Shown here: piece by piece, positions 28,102 to 36,615 of the stretch
How the letters are laid out: every line of letters begins with the position of its first letter
Numbering within the stretch: position 1 is the first letter of the stretch
Source: Granulicella rosea
GTDB lineage: Bacteria; Acidobacteriota; Terriglobia; Terriglobales; Acidobacteriaceae
Assembly: GCF_900188085.1 (NCBI RefSeq)
Contig: NZ_FZOU01000003.1
Coordinates: forward strand, 1 to 64,000
Direction: 5' to 3'
DNA: 64,000 nt
Translations under genes and position numbers: made by a program
The notes under the pieces: model-generated
What the model saw: the letters and a program-made list of their open reading frames with translations, nothing else
Databases searched by the model: none
What the model was told of the DNA's origin: nothing

Positions 28102-28806
28102 ATGGCGAACGGTCTGGTACGGGTTGGGGGCGGGGCAATCAAGCAGGCGGCGAAGAAGGCGATCGCCAAAAAGGCCGCGAAGCATGCGGTGGCGAAGCAC
28201 GCTGCGAAGAAGCACGCGGCGAAGAAGCATCCCGCGAAAAAGCACGCCGAGAAGGCTGCCAAACATCCCGGCAAGAAGGCGGCAAAGCACGCGCATGAGC
28301 ACGGCGGAGCCGACTTCGAGCGGAAGCACGCGCCGGCCGAAGATCACGAGCTGGCGCTCGCCTTCCACCATCTCAACCGCGCCGCGACGGTGGTGTCTCT
28401 GCTGGAGCACGACTCGGGCGGGGATCTGCGCATGCTGCTGGAGCAGGGAATGGTGCTCTACCGCGGCTGCTGCAACAGTCCGAACGCCGAGGCCGACAAG
28501 GTTCGCTGTGCGCTGGGTCTGCTGCGCGCGGCAGACCATCTCGGCATGGCGGCTTTGTATGCGGCGCGGCAGGAGCATCGGCCAAATGTGGAGCATCCCT
28601 CGACGGCGAAGCTCGAACGGAGTCTGCGCGAGCTGAAGCCTCGGTTGGAGGCGCTGGGCGCGGGACGTCGCGGCATCGGCGAGCGGCTGCTTGGCATGGC
28701 GTGGCAGTTGCTCGAACAGGCGCACGCGGCGGAAGACCCGCACCTGTCGAACGAGCTGCTGCAAGCCGCCGGCGGACTCTGCCTCGCGCTCGAAGCGGGG
28801 CTGTAA
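28102..28806 (+). CDS. Lys/Ala/His-rich (histone H1-like) N-terminus joined to a helical domain, unknown
   Basis: The 234-residue product is not recognised as a whole. Residues about 15-70 are almost only Lys, Ala and His in short repeats such as KKAAKHAVAKHAAKKHAAKK, like the basic tails of histone H1-like nucleoid proteins. The rest (about 75-234) is a neutral, probably all-alpha domain with FHHLNRAATVVSLLEHDSGG, GLLRAADHLGMAALYAARQE and ERLLGMAWQLLEQAHAAED. A nucleic-acid-binding role for the tail is inferred from composition only; His-rich metal binding is an alternative. It sits 35 bases after murF and 72 before mraY on the same strand, a site usually free of other genes. Confidence 0.7.
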   Translation: MANGLVRVGGGAIKQAAKKAIAKKAAKHAVAKHAAKKHAAKKHPAKKHAEKAAKHPGKKAAKHAHEHGGADFERKHAPAEDHELALAFHHLNRAATVVSLLEHDSGGDLRMLLEQGMVLYRGCCNSPNAEADKVRCALGLLRAADHLGMAALYAARQEHRPNVEHPSTAKLERSLRELKPRLEALGAGRRGIGERLLGMAWQLLEQAHAAEDPHLSNELLQAAGGLCLALEAGL

Positions 28807-28878
28807 CCGCCGTAGATTCTGCCCTGTTCCACAGCCCGCCTGTTAAGATAGGCAGGAGTTTCGACAGGCGGAGAATCC

Positions 28879-30015
28879 TTGCTCTATTGGCTGCTGTACC
28901 AGAAGCTGTTTCCATACTTTCGGCTGTTCCGGATCTTTCGCTACCTGACCTTCCGCACCGTCTTCGCCAGTCTGACGGCGCTGCTGATCGGGCTGCTGAT
29001 CGGGCCGTTCGTCATTGAACGGCTGCGCGAGTTTCATGTCGGGCAGTACATCCGCGAGGAAGGGCCGCAGTCCCACCAGAAGAAGGGCGGCACGCCGACC
29101 ATGGGCGGGGTGCTGATCCTGATCTCGATCCTGGTGCCGACGCTGCTTTGGGCCGACCTCTCGAACCCCTACGTCTGGGTGGTCTGCCTGTCGACGCTGG
29201 CCTTTGGCGCCATTGGCTTCGCCGACGACTACACCAAGGTCGTTCACAAGCATAATCAGGGCCTTACAGGCAGGCAGAAGCTCGCTTGCCAGTTCCTCGC
29301 GAGCGGCGCGGTGGCCGTGGCGCTGCTGCTGATGGGCGGCCGCGGAGGCTACTCCACACGCCTGATGGTGCCGTTCGCGAAGAACTTCCGCCCGGACCTG
29401 GTCTGGGAGTGGATGGGCGGCATCCCGCATATGCACTGGCTGGCCTTCGTGCCATTCGTGGTCTTCGTGATGCTGGTCATCACGCTGACGTCGAACGCGG
29501 TCAATCTTACGGACGGGCTCGACGGCCTGGCGATCGGTTGCACGATCATCGCCGCCGGCGCGCTCACGGTGCTGACCTATGTCAGCGGCCACGTCGTCTT
29601 TTCGGACTACCTGGAGCTGCAGCGCATGCCGCTGGTCGGCGAACTGACGGTCTTCTGCGGAGCCATGGTCGGCGGCTCGATCGGCTTCCTCTGGTACAAC
29701 GCGCATCCGGCGGAGGTCTTCATGGGCGACGTAGGCTCGCTGGCGCTGGGCGGCGCGATCGGCACGGTTGCGGTGGTCATCAAGCAGGAGCTGCTGCTGC
29801 CGTTCATCGGCGGCGTCTTCATCCTCGAAGCCGTGAGTGTGATGCTGCAGGTGGGCAGCTACAAGCTGAGGAACGGCAAACGCATCTTCAAGATGGCGCC
29901 GCTGCACCACCACTTCGAGCTGCTGGGGTGGAGCGAGTCGAAGGTGATCGCGCGGTTCTGGATTCTGGCGCTGGTGTTCGCGCTGCTGGCCTTGACCACG
30001 TTGAAGTTGAGGTAG
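28879..30015 (+). CDS. mraY: Phospho-N-acetylmuramoyl-pentapeptide transferase
   Basis: The 378-residue integral membrane enzyme transfers phospho-MurNAc-pentapeptide to undecaprenyl phosphate, making lipid I. Hallmarks are [38 protein letters not shown], the catalytic-site [12 protein letters not shown] (Asp pair), [31 protein letters not shown], and the HHHFE motif near the C-terminus ([15 protein letters not shown]). Length is typical. The start is TTG at 28879, supported by GGAG six bases upstream and by the conserved [13 protein letters not shown]-terminus. Confidence 0.96.
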   Translation: MLYWLLYQKLFPYFRLFRIFRYLTFRTVFASLTALLIGLLIGPFVIERLREFHVGQYIREEGPQSHQKKGGTPTMGGVLILISILVPTLLWADLSNPYVWVVCLSTLAFGAIGFADDYTKVVHKHNQGLTGRQKLACQFLASGAVAVALLLMGGRGGYSTRLMVPFAKNFRPDLVWEWMGGIPHMHWLAFVPFVVFVMLVITLTSNAVNLTDGLDGLAIGCTIIAAGALTVLTYVSGHVVFSDYLELQRMPLVGELTVFCGAMVGGSIGFLWYNAHPAEVFMGDVGSLALGGAIGTVAVVIKQELLLPFIGGVFILEAVSVMLQVGSYKLRNGKRIFKMAPLHHHFELLGWSESKVIARFWILALVFALLALTTLKLR

Positions 30016-30021
30016 GCAGTG

Positions 30022-30363
30022 CTACGGATTGGCTGGCTGAATCAGGCTGACGACAGAGTCTCGAACGTCTTTGAGCATTCCGTCGGCAAGTTTGCCCAAC
30101 GATCGAACGAAGATCGACTCATTGGCCGTAAATAGCTTGCCGGGACGAGCATAACTCAGCAGTTGCAGACCTCCCTGGGTGAATGAGGCCGGCGTCAGAA
30201 CGACAGCATGCGGATCGGAGTATGGGTTGCTGGTGATCTGACAGCCGATCCAATCCGCACGGCTCACACTGACCAGTAGCAGGACCGGACGAAGTTTATT
30301 GCCGCTAAGATCGGAAAATGGGAAGGGAAACAGCACTACTTCGCCGGCTGCAAATAGGCCCAT
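30022..30363 (-). CDS. PemK/MazF-family type II toxin
   Basis: The 113-residue protein matches MazF/PemK endoribonuclease toxins in its N-terminal block, GEVVLFPFPFSDLSGNKLRPVLLL, and the following QITSNPYSDPHAVVL region. FVRSLGKLADGMLKDVRDSVVSLI fits the final helix. Members cleave mRNA and are held inactive by an upstream antitoxin. The start overlaps the end of the antitoxin gene by 28 bases, so the two are translationally coupled. The pair lies antisense in the dcw cluster, between mraY (stop 6 bases away) and murD. Confidence 0.85.
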   Translation of the reverse strand: MGLFAAGEVVLFPFPFSDLSGNKLRPVLLLVSVSRADWIGCQITSNPYSDPHAVVLTPASFTQGGLQLLSYARPGKLFTANESIFVRSLGKLADGMLKDVRDSVVSLIQPANP

Positions 30364-30545
30364 GCCTCATCCTCTTCCGGTCGAAGCCAGTCTTCGGCTA
30401 GCGCCGCCTCCGAAAGAAGTAGAGTCTCATCTACCTCTGAAGTCTGCCAAGTGAGCAGGGCGCGGCCCCTGGGAAGAGGCGATGACGATTCCAGGGGACG
30501 TACGACACCGACTGCGTCGATCTCTACCTCAATGGTATGGGTCAC
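30336..30545 (-). CDS. Antitoxin partner of the PemK/MazF-like toxin
   Basis: The 69-residue protein is called from context. It lies immediately upstream of the toxin gene and overlaps it by 28 bases. GTG at 30545 is chosen because AAGGAGG precedes it by six bases; the frame is open another 23 codons. The sequence has a beta-rich start (THTIEVEIDAVGVVRPLES, AbrB-like in feel) and an acidic Trp-containing end (EDWLRPEEDEAWAYLQPAK), which resembles the toxin-wrapping tail of such antitoxins. No family is firmly recognised. Confidence 0.7.
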   Translation of the reverse strand: MTHTIEVEIDAVGVVRPLESSSPLPRGRALLTWQTSEVDETLLLSEAALAEDWLRPEEDEAWAYLQPAK

Positions 30546-30619
30546 GATATTCCTCCTTGTCCAATACGATACCAAACCGAGCATGTGCGACCTTCCTTGA
30601 TGTTTCTGGTCCAATCGCC

Positions 30620-30874
30620 ATGCGCGACCTCGAAAGCAAACGCTGGATCAAGCTGAAAGCGTTCTTCTTCCTGTTGACGGGCCTGCTCGCCTGCGGGCTT
30701 CTGCTGCTGGACCGGCCAACGCTGCGCACGGCGACGCTGCTTGTCATTGCTATCTGGAGTTTTTGCCGCCTTTACTACTTTGCCTTCTACGTCATCGAGC
30801 GATATCTCGATCCGGAGTACCGGTATGCGGGCGTTCTTTCGGCGATTCGCGCGTGGTTCTCCACAGGGCGTTGA
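30620..30874 (+). CDS. Small two-helix membrane protein, unknown
   Basis: The 84-residue product has two hydrophobic segments, about residues 13-30 (KAFFFLLTGLLACGLLLL) and 38-58 (ATLLVIAIWSFCRLYYFAFYV), then a short amphipathic tail with YLDPEYRYAGVLSAIRAWF. The tail contains a DPEYRYAG segment that looks conserved rather than random. ATG at 30620 is chosen; the frame is open upstream across the antitoxin promoter. It is divergent from the toxin-antitoxin pair. No function is assigned. Confidence 0.6.
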   Translation: MRDLESKRWIKLKAFFFLLTGLLACGLLLLDRPTLRTATLLVIAIWSFCRLYYFAFYVIERYLDPEYRYAGVLSAIRAWFSTGR

Positions 30875-30920
30875 TCCTGCCTTGGTGACGCGAATTTCGC
30901 GTTCGCGGTAGGCTTTACGC

Positions 30921-31496
30921 ATGGAGCTGAGCATCGAGCGCGGGTTGGTGGCGGGTCTGGTGACCGAATATAAGAACCCGTCAGGTCCCAGAGTCTTTGC
31001 GGCCCCGCTGAATCATGAGACCCGTCGCGAGCGGTTTATCGCATCGCTGGTGCAATCTCCCCTCGCCATCGTCTGGAGCAGTATTCGCGGAGGCGGCTAC
31101 TGGGAGAGCGATGCCGGGGGCCAGGACCGGCGTACCACCTTGCTGACTGCGGAAACCCAGCCGCTACTGCTTGCCGATCTTGCGGACACAAGCGCGGATG
31201 ACGTGGGGAGACGGTATGAGATTGCCGCAGTCCTGCGTGGCGAGAATCTACCCGATGTCGACATTGGTCTGTATATGAGTTTGTCCGTCCAGACGTTTCT
31301 TCGGGAAGGAAGTGGGATGGAATGGCTGATTCACCAACCGAATGACTCGCTGGATTATGTTTTTGTCAGCCGAAGTCCTTCGTCTGCCACCGTCCAACTG
31401 CTTGGGGGCGAATGGGGGCTGTTTGATCATGCGAAGCTGGAGCGAGCACCCATCTGGCTTCGTTCTACGCAACGATATGGCGAGCTGCCGCCGTAA
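30921..31496 (+). CDS. Hypothetical protein
   Basis: The 191-residue soluble product has no signal peptide or membrane helix and no recognised domain. It contains strand-like segments such as LAIVWSSIRGGGYWES, IGLYMSLSVQTFLREGSGMEWLI and YVFVSRSPSSATVQLLGGEWGLF. It follows the small membrane gene by 46 bases on the same strand and precedes murD, with a dispersed repeat in between. Confidence 0.55.
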   Translation: MELSIERGLVAGLVTEYKNPSGPRVFAAPLNHETRRERFIASLVQSPLAIVWSSIRGGGYWESDAGGQDRRTTLLTAETQPLLLADLADTSADDVGRRYEIAAVLRGENLPDVDIGLYMSLSVQTFLREGSGMEWLIHQPNDSLDYVFVSRSPSSATVQLLGGEWGLFDHAKLERAPIWLRSTQRYGELPP

Positions 31497-31558
31497 GAAG
31501 AAAAGCAGATCCTCCGCTGCGCGAAGGATGACAACCAAAAGCGAAGGACGACAAGAAA
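31497..31558. repeat. Dispersed repeat family 1, copy upstream of murD
   Basis: AAAAGCAGATCCTCCGCTGC...GAAGGATGACAACC is followed by a partial second unit, AAAAGCGAAGGACGACAAG. It shares the AAAAGCAGATTC...GATGACAAC frame with the copies at 35.15 and 39.2 kb. Confidence 0.7.
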
Positions 31559-31577
31559 GGATTTCGAGGCCTGGCGG

Positions 31578-32939
31578 ATGATGGAGCTGAAGAACAAGCG
31601 GGTACTGGTCGTAGGTCTGGGCAAGTCGGGGTTGGCGGCGGCGATGTTTCTGCGCGATCGCGGCGCGCGGGTGACGGTGTCGGATACACGCAGCGCGCAG
31701 GCGCTGGCGAAGGATATTCCGGCGCTGCTCGAGGCGGGCATTATGGTTGAGTCCGGCGGCCACGGGCTGCTGACGTTTCGGCGGCAGGACCTCATCGTCG
31801 TCTCGCCGGGCGTGCCGCTCACGACGCCGGAGGTCGCGCAGGCCATTCGCAACGGCTTGCCGGTGATCGGCGAGCTGGAGCTGGCGAGCCGCTTCCTGGA
31901 GGGTAAGACCGTCGCCATTACCGGCTCGAACGGCAAGACCACCACGACCACGCTCACGGGCAAGATCTTCGCCGACGCGGGCCGGCAGACGCTGGTCGGC
32001 GGCAACATCGGCCTGCCGGTGATCGAGCTGATCGCCGAGAGCACGCCCGAGAGCTGGGATGTGCTCGAGGTTTCGAGCTTCCAACTGGAGACCATCGCCG
32101 AGTTCAAGCCACACATCGCCGCCGTGCTGAACCTGACGCCCGACCACCTCGATCGCCACGGCAGCTTTGCGCAGTACGCCGCCGCGAAGGCCCGCATCAC
32201 GGAGAACCAGGGGCCCGAGGACTACCTCGTGCTGAACGCCGAGGACGTCGCGACGCAGAAGATCGCCGGCAAGACCAAGGCGCAGATCTACTGGTTCAGC
32301 GGCCGCCGCCAGATCAAGCAGGGCGCCTTTGTCCACGGCGAGAGCGTCTTCTTCACGGAGAAGGAGGGCGGCAAGCCCGAGCCGATCCTGCCGGTCGTTG
32401 AGATCGGTCTGAAGGGCGCGCACAACATCGAGAATGTGCTGGCGGCGGTGACGATGGCGCGGCTGGCGGGCATTTCGGCCGAGTCGATTCGCCGGTCGGT
32501 CGCGAGCTTCCACGCGGTCGAGCATCGGCTGGAGTTCGTCCGCACGCTCGATGGCGTGGACTACTTCAACGATTCGAAGGCCACCAACGTCGATGCGACG
32601 ATCAAGGCGGTCGAGTCCTTCCCGGGCGGCGTCCACCTCATTCTCGGCGGCAAGGACAAGGATTCGGATTACACGCAGCTCGCCGGTCTGCTGCGCGAGC
32701 GGGTGAAGACTGTTTACACCATTGGTTCGGCGGCGGAAAAGATTGAGCATCAGCTTGCCGGTGTGGTGAAGATAGTATCTGCGAAGACAATAGCAGTTGC
32801 GTTATCGGATGCCTCCCAGGCGGCTGTGGCCGGGGATGTCGTTCTGCTGGCGCCGGCGTGTTCGAGCTTCGATCAGTTTGAGAACTACGAGCACCGCGGC
32901 CGCGTCTTTCGCGAGCTGGTGTTGGGCCTGAAGGAATGA
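31578..32939 (+). CDS. murD: UDP-N-acetylmuramoylalanine--D-glutamate ligase
   Basis: The 453-residue cytosolic ligase adds D-glutamate to UDP-MurNAc-L-Ala. The Rossmann-like start KRVLVVGLGKSGLAAAMFL, the ATP loop AITGSNGKTTTTTL (about 114-127), GGNIGLPVIEL, LEVSSFQLETI, LNLTPDHLDRH and the C-terminal YFNDSKATNVDATIKAVESF and LLAPACSSFDQFENYEHRG are all MurD markers. Length is normal. Start could be either of two adjacent ATG codons (31578, 31581). ftsW begins one base after its stop. Confidence 0.96.
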   Translation: MMELKNKRVLVVGLGKSGLAAAMFLRDRGARVTVSDTRSAQALAKDIPALLEAGIMVESGGHGLLTFRRQDLIVVSPGVPLTTPEVAQAIRNGLPVIGELELASRFLEGKTVAITGSNGKTTTTTLTGKIFADAGRQTLVGGNIGLPVIELIAESTPESWDVLEVSSFQLETIAEFKPHIAAVLNLTPDHLDRHGSFAQYAAAKARITENQGPEDYLVLNAEDVATQKIAGKTKAQIYWFSGRRQIKQGAFVHGESVFFTEKEGGKPEPILPVVEIGLKGAHNIENVLAAVTMARLAGISAESIRRSVASFHAVEHRLEFVRTLDGVDYFNDSKATNVDATIKAVESFPGGVHLILGGKDKDSDYTQLAGLLRERVKTVYTIGSAAEKIEHQLAGVVKIVSAKTIAVALSDASQAAVAGDVVLLAPACSSFDQFENYEHRGRVFRELVLGLKE

Positions 32940-32940
32940 G

Positions 32941-34032
32941 ATGGCAAAGCGGGTTGGGGTCGATAAATGGCTGTTCGGCGTGGTGCTGCTGCTGGTCCTC
33001 TTCGGACTGGTGATGGTCTTTTCGGCCTCGGCGGTCATGGCGACGGCGGAGTCCGGCTCGCCCTATAAATATGTCGCGAAGCAGGCGATGTTCGCGCTGC
33101 TGGGGATGGGCGCTCTCACCATCCTGATGCGCGTGGACTATCGCCGCTACAACAATCCCAAGGTCGTCTTTCCGGGGCTGGCGCTGACGACGCTGCTGCT
33201 GGTCAGCGTCTTCGCGATGCCGAAGCTCAACCATACGCATCGCTGGTTCAAGGCCGGTTTCTTTACCTTCCAGCCGTCGGAGCTGGCGACGCCGCTGGTC
33301 ATCCTCTTCCTTGCATACTTTCTGCAGACGCGCATCCACAAGATGGACGACTGGCGCGGGACGATTCTGCGCGCCGCGCTGCCGCCGCTGGTCTTCATCG
33401 GCCTCATCATGAAGCAGCCGGACCTGGGTACGGCGCTGGTCTGCGCGGGTGTCACGCTGGCGATGCTCTATCTCGCAGGCATGCAGGTCAAGTGGATCGG
33501 CGTCGGTATGCTGGCCTCCACGCCCATCATGTACTACATGCTCTGGATGGTGCCGTTCCGCCGCGCGCGTATCCAGACCTACCTGAACCCGGAGTCGGAC
33601 CCGCTGGGCAAGGGCTTCCACATCATGCAGTCGCTCATCGCGGTCGGCACAGGCGGCTTTCGGGGCCTCGGCCTGATGGAGGGCCGGCAGAAGCTCTACT
33701 TCCTGCCCGAGGCCTGGACGGACTTCATCTTCGCCAATATCAGCGAAGAACTCGGCTTGCTCGGCGCGCTGACCCTGGTCGGCCTCTTCGTCATGTTCGG
33801 CTACCGTGGCATGCGCGCGGCGTTTCTTTCGACCGACCCGTTCGCCCGCTTCATGGCCTTCGGGCTGACGACCGCGATTCTGATTCAGGCGTTCTTCAAC
33901 ATGAGCGTCGCGGTCGCACTGCTGCCGACCAAGGGCATCACGCTGCCGTTCATCTCGTTCGGCGGAACGTCGTTGTTCGTGACGCTGGCGGGTATGGGCG
34001 TGCTGCTGAACATTACGCGAGAGATTGACTAA
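32941..34032 (+). CDS. ftsW: Septal peptidoglycan glycosyltransferase FtsW (SEDS family)
   Basis: The 363-residue polytopic membrane protein polymerises lipid II at the septum with FtsI. It has about ten transmembrane helices. SEDS markers are the opening GLVMVFSASAV, HRWFKAGFFTFQPSELATP, LIMKQPDLGTALV, FIFANISEELGLLG, and the classical C-terminal signature LLPTKGITLPFISFGGTSL. Length matches the family's shorter members. It is tightly packed between murD and murG (one- and zero-base gaps), indicating one transcript. Confidence 0.95.
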   Translation: MAKRVGVDKWLFGVVLLLVLFGLVMVFSASAVMATAESGSPYKYVAKQAMFALLGMGALTILMRVDYRRYNNPKVVFPGLALTTLLLVSVFAMPKLNHTHRWFKAGFFTFQPSELATPLVILFLAYFLQTRIHKMDDWRGTILRAALPPLVFIGLIMKQPDLGTALVCAGVTLAMLYLAGMQVKWIGVGMLASTPIMYYMLWMVPFRRARIQTYLNPESDPLGKGFHIMQSLIAVGTGGFRGLGLMEGRQKLYFLPEAWTDFIFANISEELGLLGALTLVGLFVMFGYRGMRAAFLSTDPFARFMAFGLTTAILIQAFFNMSVAVALLPTKGITLPFISFGGTSLFVTLAGMGVLLNITREID

Positions 34033-35112
<1,080 letters not shown>

Positions 35113-35141
35113 GATAAGCGGGCGGGCCTTAGAGAAGACAG

Positions 35142-35182
35142 AGAAGCAGATTCCCTTTGGGAATGACAACAAGAATGACAAC
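35142..35182. repeat. Dispersed repeat family 1, copy after murG
   Basis: AGAAGCAGATTCCCTTTGGG runs into AATGACAACAAGAATGACAAC. ATTCCC and GGGAAT form a small hairpin. Confidence 0.7.
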
Positions 35183-35220
35183 GATAAAAGGCGGACCCGG
35201 TGATGGGTCCGCCTTTTATC
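35183..35220. terminator. Bidirectional intrinsic terminator after murG
   Basis: GATAAAAGGCGGACCC (35183-35198), loop GGTGAT, then the exact reverse complement (35205-35220) ending TTTTATC. This 16-bp perfect stem has A- and T-runs on its two sides. It separates murG from the convergent WxPGxW protein gene. Confidence 0.92.
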
Positions 35221-35234
35221 GTTTCGGGGTTGGA

Positions 35235-36320
35235 TTACCTGTGTCCGCCGCCGCTGGCATGAGCGCCGCCTCCGCCGCCGCTCGGGTGGACTCCGCCGCC
35301 GCTGGGAGCCGCCGGACGTGCTCCACCGCCGCCGCTATAGCCGCCGCTGGGGCGCGGAGCGCTGTATCCGCCCGCGCTGCCGCCGCTGAAGCTCCGGGCT
35401 GGCTGCGCATTGCCGCCGCCGGCGTAGCCCCGGTTGGCGTAGCCGGAGGCGTTCGGCACAGCGCTACCGCGTGCTGCGTACCCGCCATTGCCGACGCGGG
35501 CGCCGCCGTTGAAGCTCTCGCCCCGGTTGCCGACGAAGCCGCCACGCGGGCCGCTGGCCGCCGCGAAGCTGTGTCCGCCGGGATGCACATTGCCGATGCC
35601 CGTAAACCGCTGGTTATAGAAGTAGCGGTTGCTCAGGCCGACGTGCGAGTAGTAGCGGTTGTAGAAGAAGTGGTTGCCATACCAGTAGCCGCCGTAGAAG
35701 CCCACACCGAAGTAGCCGAAGCCGTAGTCGACGCCGCCGTAGTAACCCACGACCGGACCCCAGTAGCCGGGGTTCCAGTAGTAGCCGCCGTTGTAAGCGC
35801 CCCAGTAGCCCGGCGTCCACAGAGCGCCGTCATAAGGAGCTTCGACCCATGCGCCGGGGATCCACTGGTACTGGAAGCCGGTCCAGGCCCAGTAGCCGGG
35901 GGTCCAGATATATCCGTCGCCGGGCGCTTCGGGCTGGTCGTAGTCCGGGATCGGCGGCGGCGCCTGGTTGGCGGTCTGCACCTGTCCATCCTGCGGCGGC
36001 TCCTGCTGCTGGCCGAATGCCTGGGGCGGTACATACTGGTCCGGCGACGGCGCGTGCGCGGCCTGCCCCTGCTGGGGGTAGCCCTGCTGCTGGCCTTGCT
36101 GCGGCTGGCCTTGCTGCGGCTGGCCTTGCTGCGGCTGGTCCTGCGGCGCCTGGTCCTGATAGTAGTTCTGCGCGGGCGTGCTGTAGTTCTGCGGGTCCTG
36201 GCTGTTGTAGCTCTGGACGCCCTGGTTGTAGGACGGAGTCTGCGCGGCGAGCGGCGCGGCAAGCAGCGCGGCAACGATTGCGGCGGTGAACGTATTTTTC
36301 GCGGCGTTCGGCGTCATCAT
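35235..36320 (-). CDS. Secreted WxPGxW (YXWGXW-type) repeat protein with Gln-rich and Gly-rich regions
   Basis: The 361-residue product has a signal peptide (about 1-26, ending PLAAQ), a Gln/Pro-rich segment (about 55-115) with QPQQG repeats, then four WxPGxW motifs (WTPGYW 139-144, WIPGAW 153-158, WTPGYW 168-173, WNPGYW 182-187). A Tyr/Gly/Phe-rich middle and a low-complexity Gly/Ser/Ala/His tail follow. WxPGxW repeats define the YXWGXW envelope family, of unknown function. A structural or surface role is inferred from composition. It is antisense to the dcw genes, occupying the murG-murC space where murB or ddl might be expected. Confidence 0.8.
   Translation of the reverse strand: MMTPNAAKNTFTAAIVAALLAAPLAAQTPSYNQGVQSYNSQDPQNYSTPAQNYYQDQAPQDQPQQGQPQQGQPQQGQQQGYPQQGQAAHAPSPDQYVPPQAFGQQQEPPQDGQVQTANQAPPPIPDYDQPEAPGDGYIWTPGYWAWTGFQYQWIPGAWVEAPYDGALWTPGYWGAYNGGYYWNPGYWGPVVGYYGGVDYGFGYFGVGFYGGYWYGNHFFYNRYYSHVGLSNRYFYNQRFTGIGNVHPGGHSFAAASGPRGGFVGNRGESFNGGARVGNGGYAARGSAVPNASGYANRGYAGGGNAQPARSFSGGSAGGYSAPRPSGGYSGGGGARPAAPSGGGVHPSGGGGGAHASGGGHR
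36092..36136. repeat. 15-bp tandem repeat, three copies, inside the WxPGxW gene
   Basis: Unit GGCCTTGCTGCGGCT is repeated three times without change and encodes the QPQQG repeats. It may vary in copy number by slippage. Confidence 0.8.
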
Positions 36321-36523
36321 GGTGGTGGTGTCCTGTGGCTTGTCTCAACCCTCTCCCTGCCCGGCATTGCCAGTTGCGGCAGCCGGGTTGTTCGGGGGGA
36401 TCAGCAAGCTGTGGAGCCCGGCGCAAGCAGGTTTGCTCGAATCGGCCTCACTCTATTAGACACAAGGCGGGTGAATTTGTTGCATTTTCGCAGCGCCGCG
36501 CTCAGCGCCGGGTCATGGGTCTC

Positions 36524-36558
36524 GAGCCGTCAGCTGGGCAGCTCTGAGCTGACAGCTC
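36524..36558. promoter_or_regulatory. Inverted repeat upstream of murC
   Basis: GAGCCGTCAGCT (36524-36535) and AGCTGACAGCTC (36547-36558) form a 12-bp stem with one mismatch, 58 bases before murC. It lies in a 295-base divergent gap that must hold promoters for murC and the WxPGxW gene. An operator or leader hairpin is possible; no other element is recognised there. Confidence 0.45.
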
Positions 36559-36615
36559 GCGGAGACCATTCTGTAGACTTGAACCAGCGCATACGCACTC
36601 TGGAGCCTCAAGACG

